A stretch of 64,000 nucleotides of DNA. Source: Sisyra terminalis. Its lineage: Eukaryota; Arthropoda; Insecta; Neuroptera; Sisyridae. The notes below the pieces were generated by a model that made no database searches, was not told the DNA's origin, and was given only the letters and a program-made list of their open reading frames with translations. This document shows positions 12,161 through 26,093 of this stretch, piece after piece; position 1 is the stretch's first letter, and each line of letters begins with the position of its first letter. The stretch lies in contig OY292279.1 of NCBI GenBank assembly GCA_958496175.1, positions 186,001 through 250,000 on the forward strand. Reading direction: 5' to 3'. Both the position numbers and the translations under genes were made by a program.

Positions 12161-14753
12161 GCAAAAATAACCGCAAATATTACCGCAAAATAACCGCAAT
12201 GATATCCGCAAAAATAACCGCAAATATCACCGCAAAATATCCGCAATGATATCCGCAAAAATAACCGCAATGATATGCGCAAAAATAACCGCAAATATTA
12301 CCGCAAAATAAACGCAATGATATCCGCAAAAATAACCGCAAATATCACCGCAAAATAACCGCAATGATATCCGCTAAAATAACCGCAATAATATCCGCAA
12401 AAATAACCGCAATGATATCCGCAAAATTAACCGCAAATATTACAGCAAAATAACCGCAATAATATCCGCAAAAATAACCGCAAATATTACCGCAAAATAA
12501 CCGCAATGATATCCGCAAAAATAACCGCAATAATATCCGCAAAAATAACCGCAAATGTTACCGCAAAATAACCGCAATGATATCCGCAAAAATAACCGCA
12601 ATAATATCCGCAAAAATAACCGCAATAATATCCGCAAAAATAACAGCAATGATATCCGCAAAAATAACCGCAAATATTACCGCAAAATAACCGCAATGAT
12701 ATCCGCAAAAATAACCGCAAATATCACCGCAAAATAACCGCAATGATATCCGCAAAAATAACCGCAATGATATCCGCAAAAAAAACCGCAATAATATCCG
12801 CAAAATTAACCGCAAATATTACAGCAAAATAACCGCAATGATATCCGCAAAAATAGCCGCAATAATATCCGCAAAAATAACCGCTATTATATCCGCATAA
12901 ATAACTGCAAATATTACCGCAAAATAACCGCAATGATATCCGCAAAAATAACCGCAAATATCACCGCAAAATAACCGCAATGATCTCCGCAAAAATAACC
13001 GCAATAATATCCGCAAAAATAACCGCATAAATATCCGCAAAAATAATTGCAATGATATCCGCAAAAATAACCGCAAATATCACCGCAAAATAACCGCAAT
13101 GATATCCGCAAAAATAACCGCAAATATCACCGCAAAATAACCGCAATGATATCCGCAAAAATAACCGCTATGATATCCGCAAAAATAACCGCAATAATAT
13201 CCGCAAAAATAACCGCAATGATATCCGCAAAAATAACCGCAAATATTACCGCTAAATAACCGCAATGATATCCGCAAAAATAACCGCAAATATCACCGAT
13301 AAATAACCGCAATGATATCCGCAAAAATAACCGCAATAATATCCGCAAAAATAACCGCAAATATCACCGCAAAATAACCGCAATGATATCCGCAAAAATA
13401 ACCGCAAATATTACCGCAAAATAACCGCAATGATATCCGCAAAAATAACCGCAAATATCACCGCAAAATAACCGCAATGATATCCGCAAAAATAACCGCA
13501 ATGATATCCGCCAAAATAACCGCAAATATCACCGCAAAATAACCGCAATGATATCCGCAAAAATAACCGCAATAATATCCGCAAAAATAACCGCAAATAT
13601 CACCGCAAAATAACCGCAATGATATCCGCTAAAATAACCGCAAATATCACCGCAAAATAACCGCAATGATATCCGAAAAAATAACCGCAAATATCACCGC
13701 AAAATAACCGCAATGATATCCGCAAAAATAACCGCAATAATATCCGCAAAAATAACCGCAAATATTACCGCAAAATAACCGCAATGATATCCGCAAAAAT
13801 AACCGCAATGATATCCGAAAAAATAACCGCAATGATATCCGCAAAAATAACCGCAAATATTACCGCAAAATAACCGCAATGATATCCGCAAAAATAACCG
13901 CACATATCACCGCAAAATAACCGCAATGATATCCGCAAAAATAACCGCAATGATATCCGCAAAAATAACCGCAAATATCACCGCAAAATAACCGCAATGA
14001 TATCCGAAAAAATAACCGCAAATATCACCGCAAAATAACCGCAATGATATCCGCAAAAATAACCGCAATAATATCCGCAAAAATAACCGCAAATATTACC
14101 GCAAAATAACCGCAATGATATCCGCAAAAATAACCGCAATGATATCCGCAAAAATAACCGCAAATATTACCGCAAAATAACCGCAATGATATCCGCAATA
14201 ATAACCGCAAATATTACCGCAAAATAACCGCATTGATATCCGCAAAAATAACCGCAATGATATCCGCAAAAATAACCGCAAATATTACCGCAAAATAACC
14301 GCAATGATATCCGCAAAAATAACCGCAATGATATCCGCAAAAATAACCGCTAATATTACCGCAAAATAACCGCAATGATATCCGCAAAAATAACCGCAAA
14401 TATCACCGCAAAATAACCGCAATGATATCCGAAAAAATAACCGCAAATATCATCGCAAAATAACCGCAATGATATCCGCAAAAATAACCGCAAATATCAC
14501 CGCAAAATAACCGCAATGATATCCGCAAAAATAACCGCAATAATATCCGCAAAAATAACCGCAAATATTACCGCAAAATAACCGCAATGATATCCGCAAA
14601 AATAACCGCAATGATATCCGCAAAAATAACCGCAAATATTACCGCAAAATAACCGCAATATATCCGCAAAAATAACCGCAAATATTACCGCAAAATAACC
14701 GCATTGATATCCGCAAAAATAACCGCAATGATATCCGCAAAAATAACCGCAAT
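12011..14753. repeat. Large HOR series, copy 1 (2,743 bp)
   Basis: It aligns with 14,754-17,496 at a constant +2,743 bp. It carries the full marker set (AAAATATCC near 12,234, ATATGCGC near 12,271, AAAATAAACGC near 12,305, ATAGCCGC near 12,853, AATAATTGC near 13,043, CACCGATAAATAA near 13,294, ATATCCGAAAAAATAA several times, CCGCAATATATCC at 14,653). It shows private CCGCATAAATATCC near 13,025. Its right end is an exact seam at 14,753/14,754, seen as a hybrid monomer. Compared with the later copies it lacks 483 bp at this seam. Confidence 0.9.
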
Positions 14754-14772
14754 AATATCACCGCAAAATAAC
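14748..14772. repeat. 25-bp hybrid monomer at an HOR seam
   Basis: The unit reads CCGCAATAATATCA followed by CCGCAAAATAA. Its first bases come from an A monomer and the rest from a B monomer, giving 25 bp instead of 23 or 24. It sits exactly where the alignment of copy 1 and copy 2 of the large HOR changes over, so it is best read as the recombination junction that closed copy 1. Confidence 0.8.
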
Positions 14773-17700
14773 CGCAATGATATCCGCAAAAATAACCGCA
14801 ATAATATCCGCAAAAATAACCGCAAATATCACCGCAAAATAACCGCAATGATATCCGCTAAAATAACCGCAAATATCACCGCAAAATAACCGCAATGATA
14901 TCCGCAAAAATAACCGCAAATATTACCGCAAAATAACCGCAATGATATCCGCAAAAATAACCGCAAATATCACCGCAAAATATCCGCAATGATATCCGCA
15001 AAAATAACCGCAATGATATGCGCAAAAATAACCGCAAATATTACCGCAAAATAAACGCAATGATATCCGCAAAAATAACCGCAAATATCACCGCAAAATA
15101 ACCGCAATGATATCCGCTAAAATAACCGCAATAATATCCGCAAAAATAACCGCAATGATATCCGCAAAATTAACCGCAAATATTACAGCAAAATAACCGC
15201 AATAATATCCGCAAAAATAACCGCAAATATTACCGCAAAATAACCGCAATGATATCCGCAAAAATAACCGCAATAATATCCGCAAAAATAACCGCAAATG
15301 TTACCGCAAAATAACCGCAATGATATCCGCAAAAATAACCGCAATAATATCCGCAAAAATAACCGCAATAATATCCGCAAAAATAACAGCAATGATATCC
15401 GCAAAAATAACCGCAAATATTACCGCAAAATAACCGCAATGATATCCGCAAAAATAACCGCAAATATCACCGCAAAATAACCGCAATGATATCCGCAAAA
15501 ATAACCGCAATGATATCCGCAAAAAAAACCGCAATAATATCCGCAAAATTAACCGCAAATATTACAGCAAAATAACCGCAATGATATCCGCAAAAATAGC
15601 CGCAATAATATCCGCAAAAATAACCGCTATTATATCCGCATAAATAACTGCAAATATTACCGCAAAATAACCGCAATGATATCCGCAAAAATAACCGCAA
15701 ATATCACCGCAAAATAACCGCAATGATCTCCGCAAAAATAACCGCAATAATATCCGCAAAAATAACCGCAATAATATCCGCAAAAATAATTGCAATGATA
15801 TCCGCAAAAATAACCGCAAATATCACCGCAAAATAACCGCAATGATATCCGCAAAAATAACCGCAAATATCACCGCAAAATAACCGCAATGATATCCGCA
15901 AAAATAACCGCTATGATATCCGCAAAAATAACCGCAATAATATCCGCAAAAATAACCGCAATGATATCCGCAAAAATAACCGCAAATATTACCGCTAAAT
16001 AACCGCAATGATATCCGCAAAAATAACCGCAAATATCACCGATAAATAACCGCAATGATATCCGCAAAAATAACCGCAATAATATCCGCAAAAATAACCG
16101 CAAATATCACCGCAAAATAACCGCAATGATATCCGCAAAAATAACCGCAAATATTACCGCAAAATAACCGCAATGATATCCGCAAAAATAACCGCAAATA
16201 TCACCGCAAAATAACCGCAATGATATCCGCAAAAATAACCGCAATGATATCCGCCAAAATAACCGCAAATATCACCGCAAAATAACCGCAATGATATCCG
16301 CAAAAATAACCGCAATAATATCCGCAAAAATAACCGCAAATATCACCGCAAAATAACCGCAATGATATCCGCTAAAATAACCGCAAATATCACCGCAAAA
16401 TAACCGCAATGATATCCGAAAAAATAACCGCAAATATCACCGCAAAATAACCGCAATGATATCCGCAAAAATAACCGCAATAATATCCGCAAAAATAACC
16501 GCAAATATTACCGCAAAATAACCGCAATGATATCCGCAAAAATAACCGCAATGATATCCGAAAAAATAACCGCAATGATATCCGCAAAAATAACCGCAAA
16601 TATTACCGCAAAATAACCGCAATGATATCCGCAAAAATAACCGCACATATCACCGCAAAATAACCGCAATGATATCCGCAAAAATAACCGCAATGATATC
16701 CGCAAAAATAACCGCAAATATCACCGCAAAATAACCGCAATGATATCCGAAAAAATAACCGCAAATATCACCGCAAAATAACCGCAATGATATCCGCAAA
16801 AATAACCGCAATAATATCCGCAAAAATAACCGCAAATATTACCGCAAAATAACCGCAATGATATCCGCAAAAATAACCGCAATGATATCCGCAAAAATAA
16901 CCGCAAATATTACCGCAAAATAACCGCAATGATATCCGCAATAATAACCGCAAATATTACCGCAAAATAACCGCATTGATATCCGCAAAAATAACCGCAA
17001 TGATATCCGCAAAAATAACCGCAAATATTACCGCAAAATAACCGCAATGATATCCGCAAAAATAACCGCAATGATATCCGCAAAAATAACCGCTAATATT
17101 ACCGCAAAATAACCGCAATGATATCCGCAAAAATAACCGCAAATATCACCGCAAAATAATCGCAATGATATCCGAAAAAATAACCGCAAATATCATCGCA
17201 AAATAACCGCAATGATATCCGCAAAAATAACCGCAAATATCACCGCAAAATAACCGCAATGATATCCGCAAAAATAACCGCAATAATATCCGCAAAAATA
17301 ACCGCAAATATTACCGCAAAATAACCGCAATGATATCCGCAAAAATAACCGCAATGATATCCGCAAAAATAACCGCAAATATTACCGCAAAATAACCGCA
17401 ATATATCCGCAAAAATAACCGCAAATATTACCGCAAAATAACCGCATTGATATCCGCAAAAATAACCGCAATGATATCCGCAAAAATAACCGCAATAATA
17501 TCCGCAAAAATAACCGCAATGATATCCGCAAAAATAACCGCAAATATTACCGCAAAATAACCGCAATGATATCCGCAAAAATAACCGCTATGATATCCGC
17601 AAAAATAACCGCAAATATTACCGCAAAATAACCGCAATGATATCCGCAAAAATAACCGCACATATCACCGCAAAATAACCGCAATGATATCCGCAAAAAT

Positions 17701-18360
17701 AACCGCAAATATCACCGCAAAATAACCGCAATGATATCCGCAAAAATAACCGCAAATATCACCGCAAAATAACCGCAATGATATCCGCAAAAATAACCGC
17801 AATAATATCCGCAAAAATAACCGCAAATGTTACCGCAAAATAACCGCAATAATATCCGCAAAAATAACCGCAATGATATCCACAAAAATAACCGCAAATA
17901 ACACCGCAAAATATCTGCAATGATATCCGCAAAAATAACCGCAATAATATCCGCAAAAATAACCGCAAATATCACCGCAAAATAACCGCAATGATATCCG
18001 CAAAAATAACCGCAAAATATCCGCAATGATATCCGCAAAAATAACCGCAATGATATCCGCAAAAATAACCGCAAATATTACAGCAAAATAACCGCAATAA
18101 TATCCGCAAAAATAACCGCAAATATTACCGCAAAATAACCGCAATGATATCCGCAAAAATAACCGCAAATATCACCGCAAAATAACCGCAATGATATCCG
18201 CAAAAATAACCGCAATGATATCCGCAAAAATAACCGCAATAATATCCGCAAAAATAACCGCAATAATATCCGCAAAAATAACCGCAAATATTACCGCAAA
18301 ATAACCGCAATGATATCCGCAAAAATAACCGCAAATATCACCGCAAAATAACCGCAATGA
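14754..18360. repeat. Large HOR series, copy 2
   Basis: The first 2,743 bp repeat copy 1. From about 15,135 to 18,360 the sequence repeats again at +3,226 bp in copy 3. The additional stretch to the right of about 17,497, absent from copy 1, holds the ATATCCACAAAAATAA and CAAATAACACCGC markers (17,878-17,920) that are also at 7,226-7,270. CCGCAATATATCC is at 17,396. Confidence 0.88.
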
Positions 18361-21300
18361 TATCCGCAAAAATAACCGCAATGATATCCGCAAAATTAAC
18401 CGCAAATATTACAGCAAAATAACCGCAATAATATCCGCAAAAATAACCGCAAATATTACCGCAAAATAACCGCAATGATATCCGCAAAAATAACCGCAAT
18501 AATATCCGCAAAAATAACCGCAAATGTTACCGCAAAATAACCGCAATGATATCCGCAAAAATAACCGCAATAATATCCGCAAAAATAACCGCAATAATAT
18601 CCGCAAAAATAACAGCAATGATATCCGCAAAAATAACCGCAAATATTACCGCAAAATAACCGCAATGATATCCGCAAAAATAACCGCAAATATCACCGCA
18701 AAATAACCGCAATGATATCCGCAAAAATAACCGCAATGATATCCGCAAAAAAAACCGCAATAATATCCGCAAAATTAACCGCAAATATTACAGCAAAATA
18801 ACCGCAATGATATCCGCAAAAATAGCCGCAATAATATCCGCAAAAATAACCGCTATTATATCCGCATAAATAACTGCAAATATTACCGCAAAATAACCGC
18901 AATGATATCCGCAAAAATAACCGCAAATATCACCGCAAAATAACCGCAATGATCTCCGCAAAAATAACCGCAATAATATCCGCAAAAATAACCGCAATAA
19001 TATCCGCAAAAATAATTGCAATGATATCCGCAAAAATAACCGCAAATATCACCGCAAAATAACCGCAATGATATCCGCAAAAATAACCGCAAATATCACC
19101 GCAAAATAACCGCAATGATATCCGCAAAAATAACCGCTATGATATCCGCAAAAATAACCGCAATAATATCCGCAAAAATAACCGCAATGATATCCGCAAA
19201 AATAACCGCAAATATTACCGCTAAATAACCGCAATGATATCCGCAAAAATAACCGCAAATATCACCGATAAATAACCGCAATGATATCCGCAAAAATAAC
19301 CGCAATAATATCCGCAAAAATAACCGCAAATATCACCGCAAAATAACCGCAATGATATCCGCAAAAATAACCGCAAATATTACCGCAAAATAACCGCAAT
19401 GATATCCGCAAAAATAACCGCAAATATCACCGCAAAATAACCGCAATGATATCCGCAAAAATAACCGCAATGATATCCGCCAAAATAACCGCAAATATCA
19501 CCGCAAAATAACCGCAATGATATCCGCAAAAATAACCGCAATAATATCCGCAAAAATAACCGCAAATATCACCGCAAAATAACCGCAATGATATCCGCTA
19601 AAATAACCGCAAATATCACCGCAAAATAACCGCAATGATATCCGAAAAAATAACCGCAAATATCACCGCAAAATAACCGCAATGATATCCGCAAAAATAA
19701 CCGCAATAATATCCGCAAAAATAACCGCAAATATTACCGCAAAATAACCGCAATGATATCCGCAAAAATAACCGCAATGATATCCGAAAAAATAACCGCA
19801 ATGATATCCGCAAAAATAACCGCAAATATTACCGCAAAATAACCGCAATGATATCCGCAAAAATAACCGCACATATCACCGCAAAATAACCGCAATGATA
19901 TCCGCAAAAATAACCGCAATGATATCCGCAAAAATAACCGCAAATATCACCGCAAAATAACCGCAATGATATCCGAAAAAATAACCGCAAATATCACCGC
20001 AAAATAACCGCAATGATATCCGCAAAAATAACCGCAATAATATCCGCAAAAATAACCGCAAATATTACCGCAAAATAACCGCAATGATATCCGCAAAAAT
20101 AACCGCAATGATATCCGCAAAAATAACCGCAAATATTACCGCAAAATAACCGCAATGATATCCGCAATAATAACCGCAAATATTACCGCAAAATAACCGC
20201 ATTGATATCCGCAAAAATAACCGCAATGATATCCGCAAAAATAACCGCAAATATTACCGCAAAATAACCGCAATGATATCCGCAAAAATAACCGCAATGA
20301 TATCCGCAAAAATAACCGCTAATATTACCGCAAAATAACCGCAATGATATCCGCAAAAATAACCGCAAATATCACCGCAAAATAATCGCAATGATATCCG
20401 AAAAAATAACCGCAAATATCATCGCAAAATAACCGCAATGATATCCGCAAAAATAACCGCAAATATCACCGCAAAATAACCGCAATGATATCCGCAAAAA
20501 TAACCGCAATAATATCCGCAAAAATAACCGCAAATATTACCGCAAAATAACCGCAATGATATCCGCAAAAATAACCGCAATGATATCCGCAAAAATAACC
20601 GCAAATATTACCGCAAAATAACCGCAATATATCCGCAAAAATAACCGCAAATATTACCGCAAAATAACCGCATTGATATCCGCAAAAATAACCGCAATGA
20701 TATCCGCAAAAATAACCGCAATAATATCCGCAAAAATAACCGCAATGATATCCGCAAAAATAACCGCAAATATTACCGCAAAATAACCGCAATGATATCC
20801 GCAAAAATAACCGCTATGATATCCGCAAAAATAACCGCAAATATTACCGCAAAATAACCGCAATGATATCCGCAAAAATAACCGCACATATCACCGCAAA
20901 ATAACCGCAATGATATCCGCAAAAATAACCGCAAATATCACCGCAAAATAACCGCAATGATATCCGCAAAAATAACCGCAAATATCACCGCAAAATAACC
21001 GCAATGATATCCGCAAAAATAACCGCAATAATATCCGCAAAAATAACCGCAAATGTTACCGCAAAATAACCGCAATAATATCCGCAAAAATAACCGCAAT
21101 GATATCCACAAAAATAACCGCAAATAACACCGCAAAATATCTGCAATGATATCCGCAAAAATAACCGCAATAATATCCGCAAAAATAACCGCAAATATCA
21201 CCGCAAAATAACCGCAATGATATCCGCAAAAATAACCGCAAAATATCCGCAATGATATCCGCAAAAATAACCGCAATGATATCCGCAAAAATAACCGCAA

Positions 21301-21586
21301 ATATTACAGCAAAATAACCGCAATAATATCCGCAAAAATAACCGCAAATATTACCGCAAAATAACCGCAATGATATCCGCAAAAATAACCGCAAATATCA
21401 CCGCAAAATAACCGCAATGATATCCGCAAAAATAACCGCAATGATATCCGCAAAAATAACCGCAATAATATCCGCAAAAATAACCGCAATAATATCCGCA
21501 AAAATAACCGCAAATATTACCGCAAAATAACCGCAATGATATCCGCAAAAATAACCGCAAATATCACCGCAAAATAACCGCAATGA
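18361..21586. repeat. Large HOR series, copy 3 (3,226 bp)
   Basis: It repeats 15,135-18,360 at +3,226 bp, with all markers in order (ATAGCCGC near 18,822, AATAATTGC near 19,012, CACCGATAAATAA near 19,263, CCGCAATATATCC at 20,622). Matching stops near 21,600, where AATATTATCCACAAAAATAG appears. The last 1.2 kb is the left part of the segment that recurs 39 kb away. Confidence 0.88.
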
Positions 21587-22100
21587 TATCCGCAAAAATA
21601 ACCGCAATATTATCCACAAAAATAGCCGCAATGATATCCGCAAAATTAACCGCAAATATTACAGCAAAATAACCGCAATAATATCCGCAAAAATAACCGC
21701 AATAATATCCGCAAAAATAACCGCAATGATATCAACAAAAATAAACGCAAATATTACCGCAAAATAACCGCAATGATATCCGCAAAATTAACCGCAAATA
21801 TCACCGCAAAACAACCGCAATGATATCCGCAAAAATAACCGCAATAATATCCGCAAAAATAACCGCAATGATATCCGCAAAAATAACCGCAAATATCACC
21901 GCAAAATAACCGCAATGATATCCGCAAAAATAACCGCAAATATCACCGCAAAATAACCGCAATGATATCCGCAAAAATAACCGCAATAATATCCGCAAAA
22001 ATAACCGCAAATGTTACCGCAAAATAACCGCAATAATATCCGCAAAAATAACCGCAATGATATCCGCAAAAATAACCGCAATAATATCCGCAAAAATAAC
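21271..22100. repeat. 830-bp segment repeated at +1,537 bp, copy 1
   Basis: It matches 22,808-23,637. Shared markers: ATTATCCACAAAAATAGCC (near 21,610 and 23,147), ATATCAACAAAAATAA (near 21,730 and 23,267) and CAAAACAACCGCAATG (near 21,807 and 23,344). Copy 1 also has a private AAATAAACGC near 21,741. Confidence 0.87.
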
Positions 22101-22807
22101 CGCAAATATTACCGCAAAATAACCGCAATGATATCCGCAAAAATAACCGCAAATATCACCGCACAATAACCGCAATGATATCCGCAAAAATAACCGCAAT
22201 GATATCCGCAAAAATAACCGCAAATATCACCGCAAAATAACCGCAATGATCTCCGCAAAAATAACAGCAATAATATCCGCAAAAATAACCGCAATAATAT
22301 CCGCAAAAATAACCGCAATGATATCCGCAAAAATAACCGCAAATATCACCGCAAAATAACCGCAATGATATCCGCAAAAATAACCGCAATAATATCCGCA
22401 AAAATAACCGCAAATATCACCGCAAAATAACCGCAATGATATCAGCAAAAATAACCGCCAATATTACCGCAAAATAACCGCAATGATATCCGCAAAAATA
22501 ACCGCAATGATATCCGCAAAAATAACCGCAATTATATCCGCAAAAATAACCGCAAATATCACCGCAAAATAACCGCAATGATATCCGCAAAAATAACCGC
22601 AAATATTACAGCAAAATAACCGCAATAATATCCGCAAAAATAACCGCAAATATTACCGCAAAATAACCGCAATGATATCCGCAAAAATAACCGCAAATAT
22701 CACCGCAAAATAACCGCAATGATATCCGCAAAAATAACCGCAAATATCACCGCAAAATAACCGCAATGATATCCGCAAAAATAACCGCAAATATCACCGC
22801 AAAATAA
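22101..22807. repeat. Monomer array between the two 1,537-bp offset copies
   Basis: It carries GATCTCCGC near 22,250, CCGCACAATAACC near 22,160, ATATCAGCAAAAATAA near 22,440 and a run in which A and B monomers alternate one to one (about 22,650-22,830, a pure 47-bp period). No element other than satellite is seen. Confidence 0.8.
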
Positions 22808-23637
22808 CCGCAATGATATCCGCAAAAATAACCGCAAATATTACAGCAAAATAACCGCAATAATATCCGCAAAAATAACCGCAAATATTACCGCAAAATA
22901 ACCGCAATGATATCCGCAAAAATAACCGCAAATATCACCGCAAAATAACCGCAATGATATCCGCAAAAATAACCGCAATGATATCCGCAAAAATAACCGC
23001 AATAATATCCGCAAAAATAACCGCAATAATATCCGCAAAAATAACCGCAAATATTACCGCAAAATAACCGCAATGATATCCGCAAAAATAACCGCAAATA
23101 TCACCGCAAAATAACCGCAATGATATCCGCAAAAATAACCGCAATATTATCCACAAAAATAGCCGCAATGATATCCGCAAAATTAACCGCAAATATTACA
23201 GCAAAATAACCGCAATAATATCCGCAAAAATAACCGCAATAATATCCGCAAAAATAACCGCAATGATATCAACAAAAATAACCGCAAATATTACCGCAAA
23301 ATAACCGCAATGATATCCGCAAAATTAACCGCAAATATCACCGCAAAACAACCGCAATGATATCCGCAAAAATAACCGCAATAATATCCGCAAAAATAAC
23401 CGCAATGATATCCGCAAAAATAACCGCAAATATCACCGCAAAATAACCGCAATGATATCCGCAAAAATAACCGCAAATATCACCGCAAAATAACCGCAAT
23501 GATATCCGCAAAAATAACCGCAATAATATCCGCAAAAATAACCGCAAATGTTACCGCAAAATAACCGCAATAATATCCGCAAAAATAACCGCAATGATAT
23601 CCGCAAAAATAACCGCATTAATATCCGCAAAAATAAC
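22808..23637. repeat. 830-bp segment repeated at +1,537 bp, copy 2
   Basis: Partner of 21,271-22,100. It ends with CCGCATTAATATCC near 23,613, the marker that opens the next family, so two families are joined here. Confidence 0.87.
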
Positions 23638-25652
23638 CGCAATAATATCCGCAAAAATAACCGCAATGATATCCGCAAAAATTACCGCAAATATCACCGC
23701 AAAATAACCGCAATGATATCCGCAAAAATAACCGCAATAATATCCGCAAAAATAACCGCAAATATCACCGCAAAATAACCGCAATGATATCCGCAAAAAT
23801 AACCGCAAATATCACCGCAAAATAACCGCAATGATATCCGCAAAAATAACCGCAAATATTACCGCAAAATAACCGCAATGATATCCGCCAAAATAACCGC
23901 AAATATTACCGCAAAATAACCGCAAATATCACCGCAAAATAACCGCAATGATATCCGCAAAAATAACCGCAATGATATCCGCAAAAATACCCGCAATAAT
24001 ATCCGCAAAAATAACCGCAATGATATCCGCAAAAATAACCGCAAATATTACCGCAAAATAACCGCAATGATATCCGCAAAAATAACCGCAAATATCACCG
24101 CAAAATAACCGCAATGATATCCGCAAAAATAACCGCAATAATATCCGCAAAAATAACCGCAATGATATCCGCAAAAATTACCGCAAATATCACCGCAAAA
24201 TAACCGCAATGATATCCGCAAAAATAACCGCAATAATATCCGCAAAAATAACCGCAAATATCACCGCAAAATAACCGCAATGATATCCGCAAAAATAACC
24301 GCAAATATTACCGCAAAATAACCGCAATGATATCCGCCAAAATAACCGCAATGATATCCGCAAAAATAACCGCAAATATTACCGCAAAATAACCGCAAAT
24401 ATCACCGCAAAATAACCGCAATGATATCCGCAAAAATAACCGCAAATATCACCGCAAAATAACCGCAATGATATCCGCAAAAATAACCGCATTAATATCC
24501 GCAAAAATAACCGCAATAATATCCGCAAAAATAACCGCAATGATATCCGCAAAAATTACCGCAAATATCACCGCAAAATAACCGCAATGATATCCGCAAA
24601 AATAACCGCAATAATATCCGCAAAAATAACCGCAAATATCACCGCAAAATAACCGCAATGATATCCGCAAAAATAACCGCAAATATTACCGCAAAATAAC
24701 CGCAATGATATCCGCCAAAATAACCGCAATAATATCCGCAAAAATAACCGCAAATATTACCGCAAAATAACCGCAAATATCACCGCAAAATAACCGCAAT
24801 AATATCCGCAAAAATAACCGCAATGATATCCGCAAAAATAACCGCAAATATCACCGCAAAATAACCGCAATGATATCCGCAAAATTAACCGCAATGATAT
24901 CCGCAAAAATACCCGCAATAATATCCGCAAAAATAACCGCAATGATATCCGCAAAAATAACCGCAAATATTACCGCAAAATAACCGCAATGATATCCGCA
25001 AAAATAACCGCAAATATCACCGCAAAATAACCGCAATGATATCCGCAAAAATAACCGCAATGATATCCGCAAAAATAACCGCAATAATATCCGCAAAATT
25101 AACCGCAAATATTACAGCAAAATAACCGCAATGATATCCGCAAAAATAACCGCAATAATATCCGCAAAAATAACCGCAATGATATCCGCAAAAATAACCG
25201 CAAATATTACCGCAAAATAACCGCAATGATATCCGCAAAAATAACCGCAAATATCACCGCAAAATAACCGCAATGATATCCGCAAAAATAACCGCAATGA
25301 TATCCGCAAAATTAACCGCAAATATCACCGCGAAATAACCGCAATGATATCCGCAAAAATAACCGCAATGATATCCGCAAAAATAACCGCAATAATATCC
25401 GCAAAATTAACCGCAAATATTACAGCAAAATAACCGCAATGATATCCGCAAAAATAACCGCAATAATATCCGCAAAAATAACCGCAATAATATCCGCAAA
25501 AATAACCGCAATGATATCCGCAAAAATAACCGCAAATATTACCGCAAAATAACCGCAATGATATCCGCAAAAATAACCGCAAATATCACCGCAAAATAAC
25601 CGCAATGATATCCGCAAAAATAACCGCAATAATATCCGCAAAAATAACCGCA
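23582..25652. repeat. 3,029/3,076-bp offset family, copy 1
   Basis: It aligns with 26,611-28,728, first at +3,029 bp and, after about 24,780, at +3,076 bp, because the second copy holds an extra A-B pair (47 bp). Markers: CCGCATTAATATCC, AAAATTACCGCAAATATC, CCGCCAAAATAA, AATACCCGCAATAATATCC and CACCGCGAAATAA. An internal part (23,939-24,725) also matches 26,094-26,880 at +2,155 bp. Confidence 0.87.
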
Positions 25653-26093
25653 ATGATATCCGCAAAAATTACCGCAAATATCACCGCAAAATAACCGCAA
25701 TGATATCCGCTAAAATAAAAGCAATAATATCCGCAAAAATAACCGCAAATATCACCGCAAAATAACCGCAATGATATCCGCAAAAATAACCGCAAATATT
25801 ACCGCAAAATAACCGCAATGATATCCGCCAAAATAACCGCAATAATATCCGCAAAAATAACCGCAAATATTACCGCAAAATAACCGCAATGATATCCGCA
25901 AAAATAACCGCAATGATATCCGCAAAAATACCCGCAATAATATCCGCAAAAATAACCGCAATGATATCCGCAAAAATAACCGCAAATATTACCGCAAAAT
26001 AACCGCAATGATATCCGCAAAAATAACCGCAAATATCACCGCAAAATAACCGCAATGATATCCGCAAAAATAACCGCAATAATATCCGCAAAA
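25653..26093. repeat. Monomer array joining the 3-kb family to the 874-bp unit
   Basis: Contains the variants AAATAAAAGCAATAATATCC near 25,715 and AATACCCGC near 25,926, with otherwise ordinary A and B monomers. Confidence 0.8.

Larger units (their letters stand above)
20386..24950. repeat. Proximal copy of a 4.6-kb segment repeated 39,050 bp downstream
   Basis: It is nearly identical to 59,436-64,000 at a constant offset of 39,050 bp with no net indel. It covers the end of large HOR copy 3, the 1,537-bp pair and the start of the 3,029-bp family. The two differences I pinned down are 20,385 T against 59,435 C at the left edge and 24,885 T against 63,935 A. The true right end is unknown because the distal copy leaves the window. 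Confidence 0.9.
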
